From DATKMS01 sp041497995 (GTDB lineage: Bacteria > Desulfobacterota > Binatia > HRBIN30): a DNA stretch of 60,569 nt. Each line of letters opens with the position of its first letter. Position 1 is the first letter of the stretch. The notes under the pieces are model-generated. The model ran no database searches. It was given only the letters and a program-made list of their open reading frames with translations, and was not told where the DNA came from. Positions 52,049 to 59,247 of this stretch are shown here, in pieces. Both the position numbers and the translations under genes were made by a program. The stretch is taken from assembly GCA_041497995.1 (NCBI GenBank), contig JBGQHM010000002.1, positions 1 to 60,569 on the forward strand, written 5' to 3'.

Positions 52049-53581
52049 ATGGACCTGCAGGTCGACATGGAAGAGCACGCGCTACCGGTCGGCGCGCCGC
52101 CGCGCGGTGTGGCGGGGACTCACTCGCTGTCTCTCGTCAGCGTCATCACCACCATCGGTGCCATCCAGGTGATGACCGTGGCGTGTACGCTGCTGCAATC
52201 GAAGATCGCGGCGTTGTGCGTCGGTCCGGCGGGAATTGGCGTCATCAGCTTCATTGATGGAATCGTTGCCTTCGTCGGGCAGCTGAGCGGGCTGAGCCTG
52301 CCATTTGCGGCGTTGAAGGGACTGGCGTTCGTGCATGATTCGCGAGACGAGTTCGCGCGTGGCTACGCAGCATTCTTACGTGCTGTGGTCACGGTGTCAC
52401 TGCTCGGGGTGATCGTCGCGATCGGTGCCATCCTGCTCGTGCCGGGGATGCTCGTGCCCGAGATGACGGCGCACGTTGGGCTGCTCGTTGTCGCCCTGTT
52501 GGCGGTGCCCGCGACCAATACCATTGCACTCCTGACCAATGTCCAAGCCGCATCGCAGCGTCCGCGGGCGGCGGCGCTGCTGGGACTTGCCGCCGCCGCG
52601 GTCATGGCGGCCGGGACAGTGACTGGCGTGCTCACCGCCGGTTTGGTTGGATTCTACATCGGCGCGGTAACGGCCGCTGCGGTGGTCGCCATCGGTTGCG
52701 TCGCCTATTTTGCGCGCCGGTGGGGGCTGGCACTGCGCGGCAGCGGTGTGGGGCTCTTGAGCGAGCTGCGGCGCTATCCGCGCGCCATCGGCTTCGCCGG
52801 TGCCCAATACGTCTTGGCGTTCACGATTCCCTTCGCGTATCTCGTGGCACGCTACGCGATTGTGCGCCACGGTGGCTTCGCTGCGGCAGGTTTGCTGCAG
52901 GCGTCTATGGCGTCTGCGGTGGCCATGCGGATGGTGATGCGGTCATCGAACGCGCTGTTCCTCACACCGGCGATGAATCGGAATACGGAAGCGGGCTTCA
53001 AGTTCCAAGAAGCGGTCAGCTACTTTCGCACCGTCTCCGTGATGATCGGAATGGGCGCGCTGCCGCTCATCTTGTTTCCTCGCTTTTGGCTCTCGGCCGT
53101 GTACTCCTCCGACTTCACGGCCGCTGCGCCCTACGTCTATCTGTTCGTGCTCGCGGAAGCGCTGGCGCTGCTCGCCGGAGTCAATCAAGCCTTGGTGATC
53201 GGACTCGATCACATCAGCGCCTACGTCGCCATGTGTCTCACCGGGCAGCTCGGTATGGCGGCCGCTGCATGGTTCTTGGCGCCGCGATTCGGGATCTTGG
53301 GTGTCGCGCTGGCTTTTCTGTTCAACGGTATCACCATCTTCAGCCTGACTGCGTGGTGGATGTGGCGGCGCGAGCACATGTCCATTCTGCATGCCGTCGG
53401 CTGGATGCCACTGCTGGTGCTCGCGGCCATCGCGGGCGCGGGCGCTACCTCGGCGTCTCTCGAACCAACCACCTTCGCCACTGCGAGTGTGAAGGTCACG
53501 ATTTGCGTGCTTGCGAGCGCGGCGGGTCTCTGGAGTTTGAGTCGGCATGCCGGCATGCGCCAGCTGCAGGTGATCAAGTGA
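52049..53581 (+). CDS. Second oligosaccharide flippase (Wzx/O-antigen translocase-like)
   Basis: 510 residues from ATG 52049; ATG 52067 is possible. A 30-residue polar N-terminus is followed by about 12-14 membrane helices: LVSVITTIGAIQVMTVACTLLQSKIAALCVGPAGIGV contains the helix-1 to loop segment of the WzxE-type group (IAALCVGPAGIGVISF). ALPLILFPRFWLSAVYSSDF and LVIGLDHISAYVAMCLTGQLG are typical of the C-terminal half. It is only distantly like the flippase at 7144. Its last codons overlap sulfotransferase 3 (GTGA), so the two are co-translated. It should flip a second glycan unit. Confidence 0.87.
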   Translation: MDLQVDMEEHALPVGAPPRGVAGTHSLSLVSVITTIGAIQVMTVACTLLQSKIAALCVGPAGIGVISFIDGIVAFVGQLSGLSLPFAALKGLAFVHDSRDEFARGYAAFLRAVVTVSLLGVIVAIGAILLVPGMLVPEMTAHVGLLVVALLAVPATNTIALLTNVQAASQRPRAAALLGLAAAAVMAAGTVTGVLTAGLVGFYIGAVTAAAVVAIGCVAYFARRWGLALRGSGVGLLSELRRYPRAIGFAGAQYVLAFTIPFAYLVARYAIVRHGGFAAAGLLQASMASAVAMRMVMRSSNALFLTPAMNRNTEAGFKFQEAVSYFRTVSVMIGMGALPLILFPRFWLSAVYSSDFTAAAPYVYLFVLAEALALLAGVNQALVIGLDHISAYVAMCLTGQLGMAAAAWFLAPRFGILGVALAFLFNGITIFSLTAWWMWRREHMSILHAVGWMPLLVLAAIAGAGATSASLEPTTFATASVKVTICVLASAAGLWSLSRHAGMRQLQVIK

Positions 53582-54501
53582 CGGCCAATCTTGTCTTTGT
53601 CACAGGTGACTTCTGTTCCGGAAGCACGCTGCTCTTTACACTGTTCCGAAAAACCGGCGAGTATCACTGCCTCTACGAGCCGCTGCACGAATTGCTCCCG
53701 GAGTACACCATCTGGCCGTTGCGTGCCTACGAGCATCATTTCTTCGTCAAGGACTACTTTGCAGAGTACAGAGGCTTCGCTGAGCTGCGACGACTGTTCG
53801 ATCCGCGTTGGGGGAGCAGTGGGCTCTTTCTTCCAGGGGAGGCGGAGGCGCCGGCGCTCTATCGCTATCTGTCCTACATCATCGGCATGAGCTTCGGCCG
53901 GCGGTCCAAGGTGATGCTGAAGTTCAACCGCGCGACGTTTCGGCTCCCGTGGTTGCGCGCCAAGTTCCCGGAGGCGAAGATCGTCCACATCTATCGCGAT
54001 CCGGAAGGCCAATGGAACAGCAACGTGCGGCGCGCCCAGTCACATCTCGGGAGAGCGGACGTCGGACAAGACAGTCCAACGTTCAACGGGTTCAACCTGG
54101 CAACCTGGTGTGAAGACCTGAAAGGTATCTTTCCGGAGCTCGCGGCTGACCAATCGCGTACGGGATACGAACGCTTCTTGAAGCTGTGGCAACTGAGCAA
54201 ATCGTGGAACCAGCGCCACGCCGACATTTCGATCGAGTACCGCGTGCTGACGCACGAGTTCGAGGCGACCTGCGAACGCCTGCAGCGCTGCATCGGGTGT
54301 GACTTCCCGCTCGCGTCGCTGAAGCAGTTCGTCATCCCACCGGAGAAGCAGTCGGCGGCGCATCCGGAGAAAGGCGCGACCGTTCTTGGTCGACTCTCCG
54401 ACCTGGTGTATCGCGGGGGCCGGCGCTACGCGCGCGCACGGGTCGAGCTCGAACGTCGGTGGCATGGGCAGCGGCTGCCGCTCGATCGCACGGCGCGTTA
54501 A
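53578..54501 (+). CDS. Sulfotransferase 3 (PAPS-dependent)
   Basis: 307 residues from GTG 53578, overlapping the flippase stop. VFVTGDFCSGSTLLFTLFRKTGEYHCLYEP near residue 6 is the phosphosulfate loop, in the variant CSGSTLL instead of RSGTTLL. AKFPEAKIVHIYRDPEGQWNSNVRRAQ near 133 is the 3'-phosphate strand, with RDPEGQW in place of RDGRDV. ISIEYRVLTHEFEATCERLQRCIG matches the later strand. It is thus a divergent member, not a copy of sulfotransferases 1 or 2. A secreted propeller protein gene begins 56 bases downstream. Confidence 0.8.
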   Translation: MTANLVFVTGDFCSGSTLLFTLFRKTGEYHCLYEPLHELLPEYTIWPLRAYEHHFFVKDYFAEYRGFAELRRLFDPRWGSSGLFLPGEAEAPALYRYLSYIIGMSFGRRSKVMLKFNRATFRLPWLRAKFPEAKIVHIYRDPEGQWNSNVRRAQSHLGRADVGQDSPTFNGFNLATWCEDLKGIFPELAADQSRTGYERFLKLWQLSKSWNQRHADISIEYRVLTHEFEATCERLQRCIGCDFPLASLKQFVIPPEKQSAAHPEKGATVLGRLSDLVYRGGRRYARARVELERRWHGQRLPLDRTAR

Positions 54502-54541
54502 CGAGCCGATCGGCGTCCTGGCAGATCGGTCCTGCCCGTTG

Positions 54542-54548
54542 AAGGAGG
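54542..54548 (+). promoter_or_regulatory. Ribosome binding site deciding the GTG start at 54558
   Basis: AAGGAGG lies nine bases before GTG 54558, which opens the signal peptide of the secreted propeller protein. Confidence 0.75.
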
Positions 54549-54557
54549 ATCGCGACT

Positions 54558-56078
54558 GTGCACCGTAGTATTCGCCTGAGAGTTTGGAGGACCTCGGTGC
54601 CAGTTGCAGCGGTCGCGTGTCTGACTCTAGCGCTTTCACTGCGGAGCGTTGGGTCTGCAGCCGATTTGTCGATGGTCGCAGAGGACAGCCCGCTGCAACG
54701 GTCTCCCAACAATCCGTTGCTCAGTCGAGGACCGTCGGGTTCGTTCGATCAAGTGAAGATTGGCCCGCGTGCGATGCTGCGCGAGGGGCCGCAGGTGTGG
54801 AAGCTGTGGTACGAGGGGGTTCCAGCCGGCAATACCTCGCGCGTGGGATATGCCACCAGTGCCGACGGCGTGACCTGGACCAAGTACGCGGGGAACCCCA
54901 TCATGGTGCCCTCGGAGGTGTGGGAGGGCGCGCCCGCGGGCGAGACCTCGCCGACCACCGTCCTCCGCGAACACGGCGTCTATAAGATGTGGTACCACGG
55001 CTTCCAAGATCGGGTGCGGCGGATCGGTTATGCCACGTCGACGGACGGCATCACGTGGACCAAGTACCCGGGCAACCCGGTGCTGGTGCCCGGCCCTCCG
55101 GGCGCGTGGGATCAGGGCTCTGTGGCGGAACCGCACGTCGTCAAAGTGGGAGCCACCTACTACATGTTCTACATGCACGCGCAGGACCCGCAGGGAGAGG
55201 GGCTTGCCACCAGCCCAGACGGGATCCGCTGGACGAAGTACGCGGGCAACCCGTTGTTGACCAGGGGCTCTGCGGGAACATGGGATGACAAGGCGATGCA
55301 AGGCGGCGGAGTCTTCTATGATGGGCGCGCCTTCCACATGTGGTTTCGCGGCTACAACACCAGCTTCGCGACTGCCCTCGGGTACGCCTCGAGTCTCGAC
55401 GGCATGAGCTGGACGAAGAGCCCGAAGAATCCGCTCTTGACCAAGCCCAACCCGTCGCTAGGCAAGGGCGATGACTACGGAGTGGAGGGCAACACGAACA
55501 TTTTCCGTCGCGGGGCGCAGTGGTGGATCTACTACGGCGGGTTCGTCTCCTGCTGTCCTGAAAACATGGGCTTCAACCTGGCGTTCTCCGAGGTCAAAGC
55601 TTCGCCCAACACGGCGCCGACGGTGGATGCGGGTGCAGATCAAACGGTCACGTTGCCGGCGGCCGCGGTGCTCGACGGCATGGTGGTTGACGACGAGGTG
55701 CCGATCCCGCTCGAGAAGATCGTCACCACTTGGACAAAGGTGACCGGCCCTGGGGCCGTCACCTTTGCGGATTCGGCTGCTCTACACACAACGGCGAGCT
55801 TCTCGCAGCCGGGAACGTATCTCCTGCGTCTCTCTGCAAGCGATACAGAACTTTCGGCCTCGGCCGATGTCACAGGTACAGTGAATGCGGCCATGCCCGA
55901 CGCGCTTCAGGGCGATGCCAACTGCGATGGCCGACTCTCCGTCGCCGACGTGGTGGCGTTGGTATCGCTCATACCGGACAATGCTCCATGTGGGCTCGCC
56001 GATGCCAATGGCGATGGATCTGTTGGAACAGACGATATCGACGTGGTCATTTCGACGATTTTTCGTGCTGCGGGGTAG
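54558..56078 (+). CDS. Secreted five-bladed propeller protein with Ig-like domain and dockerin-like end (paralogue)
   Basis: 506 residues from GTG 54558. A signal peptide ends near residue 35 (LRSVGSAADLS). The propeller (residues 42-342) is nearly the same as that at 49957, with GYATSADGVTWTKY, GYATSTDGITWTKY, GLATSPDGIRWTKY and GYASSLDGMSWTKS. A more diverged Ig/PKD-like domain follows (VDAGADQTVTLPAAAV to LLRLSASDTELS). It lacks the Thr/Pro repeat and passes directly to two good dockerin-like repeats, GDANCDGRLSVADVVALVS and LADANGDGSVGTDDIDVVIS. It follows sulfotransferase 3. The two strict Asp/Asn calcium loops suggest a folded, Ca-binding dockerin. Confidence 0.83.
   Translation: MHRSIRLRVWRTSVPVAAVACLTLALSLRSVGSAADLSMVAEDSPLQRSPNNPLLSRGPSGSFDQVKIGPRAMLREGPQVWKLWYEGVPAGNTSRVGYATSADGVTWTKYAGNPIMVPSEVWEGAPAGETSPTTVLREHGVYKMWYHGFQDRVRRIGYATSTDGITWTKYPGNPVLVPGPPGAWDQGSVAEPHVVKVGATYYMFYMHAQDPQGEGLATSPDGIRWTKYAGNPLLTRGSAGTWDDKAMQGGGVFYDGRAFHMWFRGYNTSFATALGYASSLDGMSWTKSPKNPLLTKPNPSLGKGDDYGVEGNTNIFRRGAQWWIYYGGFVSCCPENMGFNLAFSEVKASPNTAPTVDAGADQTVTLPAAAVLDGMVVDDEVPIPLEKIVTTWTKVTGPGAVTFADSAALHTTASFSQPGTYLLRLSASDTELSASADVTGTVNAAMPDALQGDANCDGRLSVADVVALVSLIPDNAPCGLADANGDGSVGTDDIDVVISTIFRAAG
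54681..55583 (+). repeat. Long direct repeat, copy 2 (propeller coding region)
   Basis: Partner of 50086-50988, same length and gapless. Recombination between the copies would remove the flippase at 52049, sulfotransferase 3 and one propeller gene, and leave a fused propeller gene in frame. Confidence 0.9.
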
Positions 56079-56156
56079 GTGCCTCCGCACATGCACGACA
56101 ACTACCGTCTCGCTAAGTCCCTTTCACGCCGGCAAGAGCGCAGGGGACGCTGAGTG

Positions 56157-56912
56157 ATGCGCAAACAGCCGTACACTGAGGAATTCTACAGGCAGATCGA
56201 TGATCCTTCCTCACGATCTGCCCGAGAGATCGTTCCGCTGCTCCTGGAGCTGGTCGGGGCGCGATCGGTAGTTGATATCGGTTGTGGCCGCGGAACTTGG
56301 TTGCGAGTGTTCGAAGAGTGTGGTGTCCGGGACATCGTTGGAGCGGATGGCAGCTATGTCGAGAGCCGGATTCTGGAAATTCCTGCGGAAAGATTCATCC
56401 GCTGCGATCTGACGGCACCCGTCCGGATAGATCGGCAATTCGATCTGGTCGTCTCCTTGGAAGTTGCTGAGCATCTTCCGCCGGAGTGCGCAGAGATCTT
56501 CGTAGATTCACTGACCAGGCTCGGGCCGGTGATCGTGTTTTCCGCCGCGATCCCATTCCAAGGAGGTCGTCAGCACATCAATGAGCAGTGGCCGGACTAT
56601 TGGGCAAGCCACTTTCGGCGAAAGGGCTATCTACCAATTGACTGCATCCGGAAGAGGGTATGGCAAAACGAGAAGGTACATTGGTGGTATGCTCAAAACA
56701 TATTGCTGTTCGTACGGACCGACTACTTGGAGAGCAGCCCGTTGTTGAAGCGCGAATTCGAGGCTACGGCTCCCAACCAGCTCTCCATCGTTCATCCGAA
56801 GAGGTACCTGGCGGCGGCTGACGTACGGAATATGCCTTTCAGAAAAGTGCTCGTAGCGCTTCCCGCCTCGTTTCTGCATGGTTTGAAGAGGACCATCGGC
56901 AAGACCTCGTGA
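56157..56912 (+). CDS. SAM-dependent methyltransferase
   Basis: 251 residues from ATG 56157, with AGGGGA eight bases before; GTG 56154 is adjacent. Motif I VVDIGCGRGTWLRVFEECG is near residue 40, IVGADGSYVESRILEI gives the acidic ribose ligand, and FDLVVSLEVAEHLPPECAEIFVDSL follows. FSAAIPFQGGRQHINEQWPDYWASHFRRKGY is typical of methyltransferases in surface-glycan loci (type 11/23-like). Codon use appears somewhat more AT-rich than in the neighbours, as also in the next gene, which may point to separate acquisition. The substrate is unknown. Confidence 0.84.
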   Translation: MRKQPYTEEFYRQIDDPSSRSAREIVPLLLELVGARSVVDIGCGRGTWLRVFEECGVRDIVGADGSYVESRILEIPAERFIRCDLTAPVRIDRQFDLVVSLEVAEHLPPECAEIFVDSLTRLGPVIVFSAAIPFQGGRQHINEQWPDYWASHFRRKGYLPIDCIRKRVWQNEKVHWWYAQNILLFVRTDYLESSPLLKREFEATAPNQLSIVHPKRYLAAADVRNMPFRKVLVALPASFLHGLKRTIGKTS

Positions 56913-56961
56913 CGGCCGCGCAGGCTGGCAAGTATTTCTGCAAGAGCAGAGGCAGATTCTG

Positions 56962-58032
56962 ATGGTCAAACTATCCACCAGTGACTCGCCGGCGGCACGC
57001 CTACCGGTTGCAGAGCGGCCATTGGTCAGCGTGTGCATGCCAGCGTACAACGTTGAAAAATGTCTACGCGACGCCCTGACCTCGGTGCTATCTCAGACGC
57101 ATCACGATATAGAAGTCATTTTGGTCGACGACGGGTCAACGGATAGGACGCCTGATGTGGCGCGGTCCGCAGTGGACGAGCGACTCCGCTACGTTCGGAA
57201 TCCGACGAACCTCGGCGGATTCCAAACAATGAATAAAGCCGTGAGCCTGGCCAAAGGGGACTTGGTGGCTATCTACCACTCCGATGATGTCTATGAGCCG
57301 ATGATTATCGAGTGCCAAGTGGACTACCTTAACACTCATCCCGAAGCCGGGGCGGTATTCTGTCTAGACCATTTCATGGATGAAAGCGGGACCATCTTCG
57401 GTGGTATGACTTTACCCGATGAGTTCGTCGAACGAGAGTGGCTTACTTACGATGATGTCTTCCCCTTCATCATGCGACACAAGAACGTGCTGTTCTGCTG
57501 TCCGACTTTCATGGTGCGCCGCGAGGTTCTGGATGAGGTGGGCCTGTTTGATCCTGAGAAATACGACATCGCCGCGGACTTGGATTTATGGATCCGGATC
57601 GTTCGCCGGTTTCCGATTGGCATCCTCAACAAGCGGCTCATGCGATATCGGGTTGGGAAGGCACAATGGTCCAGCCGCTACAAGCGCCTCCGCACGGAAC
57701 CGGAACTTTATTTTGCCGTCATGGATCACTATCTGCGCGCGGATGACTGGCTGCGGAAGCTCAGCCCAAGCGATCTGGTCGAGTATGCCTTCCATCGTTG
57801 CGACGACGAGACGTTCCGCGCGGCCAATCTGGTGTTGCGGGGCGACATTACCGCGGCCTCGGAACTATTGCAGCGACCGTATCCATGGCGCACGTTGGTC
57901 ACGAGTGTCCGACGGCGCAAGCTTCGGGTCCTGCTGTTGCGGGCGCTAATGCGTGGGGCCGTGCGACTCAGGGCGGTAAACTCGTTGGCGCGATTCTTGG
58001 CCTGGAGTGAATACGGAGGCCGTATCTCATGA
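56962..58032 (+). CDS. Glycosyltransferase family 2
   Basis: 356 residues from ATG 56962. LVSVCMPAYNVEKCLRDALTSVLSQTHHDIEVILVDDGSTD starts at about residue 21 in two adjoining motifs (PAYNVEKCLRDAL, ILVDDGSTDRT). NPTNLGGFQTMNKAVSLAKGDLVAIYHSDDVY follows with DD of the metal motif near residue 113. FCCPTFMVRREVLDEVGLFDP and AADLDLWIRI give the acceptor-side acidic motif. It is a soluble, complete GT2. It ends with an ATGA overlap into the GT10-like gene, so the two likely act one after the other. Confidence 0.89.
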   Translation: MVKLSTSDSPAARLPVAERPLVSVCMPAYNVEKCLRDALTSVLSQTHHDIEVILVDDGSTDRTPDVARSAVDERLRYVRNPTNLGGFQTMNKAVSLAKGDLVAIYHSDDVYEPMIIECQVDYLNTHPEAGAVFCLDHFMDESGTIFGGMTLPDEFVEREWLTYDDVFPFIMRHKNVLFCCPTFMVRREVLDEVGLFDPEKYDIAADLDLWIRIVRRFPIGILNKRLMRYRVGKAQWSSRYKRLRTEPELYFAVMDHYLRADDWLRKLSPSDLVEYAFHRCDDETFRAANLVLRGDITAASELLQRPYPWRTLVTSVRRRKLRVLLLRALMRGAVRLRAVNSLARFLAWSEYGGRIS

Positions 58033-59180
58033 CCGGCAACGCTGGGGACGTGGCCCTGTTCATTGATCCCTTCTCGCATCACTTCGAGGGGGACGCCTTG
58101 TTTGACGGAAGCCGAACCTGGGCAAATGGCGAGGACGTGTTGGCGCCGTATCGGTATGCTCGCGATTGGTTCGAACGCCGTGGCGTTCGCGTTCATACCG
58201 CCGACCGGCTGATGCGGAGAGAAGTGGCGGCGACCACCAACGTGTACATCTCACTGGGGATCGTGAATCGCTACCGCGCGTTGGCGCGCCGCCCCGATGT
58301 AATCCTCAGCGCCTTCTTCGCCTTCGAATGCCCTATTGTGGAGCCGAGCCTTTACCGCGAGCTGACGCGGGTGCAGCGCTACGTCAAGCGCCTGTTCTCC
58401 TACAGCGACGCGGAATCCCTGCAACCATTCTTACGCGGGCCCATTCATTGCCAACATTTCTTTTGTCCGCAGGCGTACGAGTCCGTGCACGACGAAATGT
58501 GGCGGCGAGCCGATCGGAAGTTCCTCGTGATGATCAATGGCAACAAGTTGCCCGCGGTATACCTGCATGAACTCTACACGGAACGGATGCGCGCTGTGGA
58601 GTACTTCGGTCGCACCGGAGAGATCGATTTGTACGGTGTCGGTTGGGATGTCCCTTCGTATCGCATGGGGAGGACCTGGGTGCCCGCTACCGTGCGTCAA
58701 GCGCAGCGGCGGTTGCTGCAGTGCTGGCAGCGCCTGCGACCAGATCCCCTGCTCGCAGCGGCCCGGCGCGTCTATCGGGGGCAGGCAGCGTCCAAGGCCG
58801 ACGTCCTCAGCCAGTATACGTTCGCCATCTGCTTCGAGAACATGATCCTGAAGGGGTGGATCACGGAGAAGATCTTCGACTGCTTCTTCACGGGTACTGT
58901 GCCGATCTATTTGGGTTCGCCCGACATTACCGAACGCGTGCCGCCAGAGTGCTTCATCGATATGAGGCGCTTCCATAGTTACGACGAACTCAGGCAGTAC
59001 CTGAAGTCGCTGAACGCGGCCGATGTCCAGCGGTACAAGGACAGCGCCCGGGCATTCCTTTGCTCTCCCGCGTATCGCCCCTTCAGCGCACCGGCCTTCG
59101 CAGAGATCTTGGCCCGCATCGTGGCGGAAGACACGGGCGTTGACTTGGGGCTTGGCGGGCGGGCGGTGTCGGTCGCTTGA
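58029..59180 (+). CDS. GT10 (alpha-fucosyltransferase-like) glycosyltransferase
   Basis: 383 residues from ATG 58029, overlapping the previous stop. The C-terminal region (about residues 260-305) carries YTFAICFENMILKGWITEKI, then FDCFFTGTVPIYLGSPDI, the hallmark of GT10 alpha-1,3/1,4-fucosyltransferases (FxxxFEN, GYxTEK-like and PxYxG). The N-terminal 230 residues are not conserved in an obvious way. GT10 enzymes use GDP-fucose, so a terminal or branching fucose (or related deoxysugar) is likely. No GDP-fucose synthase or GDP-mannose dehydratase is certain in the window, though SDR genes at 34679 and 48869 could contribute. Confidence 0.86.
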   Translation: MTGNAGDVALFIDPFSHHFEGDALFDGSRTWANGEDVLAPYRYARDWFERRGVRVHTADRLMRREVAATTNVYISLGIVNRYRALARRPDVILSAFFAFECPIVEPSLYRELTRVQRYVKRLFSYSDAESLQPFLRGPIHCQHFFCPQAYESVHDEMWRRADRKFLVMINGNKLPAVYLHELYTERMRAVEYFGRTGEIDLYGVGWDVPSYRMGRTWVPATVRQAQRRLLQCWQRLRPDPLLAAARRVYRGQAASKADVLSQYTFAICFENMILKGWITEKIFDCFFTGTVPIYLGSPDITERVPPECFIDMRRFHSYDELRQYLKSLNAADVQRYKDSARAFLCSPAYRPFSAPAFAEILARIVAEDTGVDLGLGGRAVSVA

Positions 59181-59247
59181 GCCCTCTGTCCTTGATTCTC
59201 TGCTCACGATCGACCAAGTGATTGCAATAGGGTTTGGAGATGACGTG

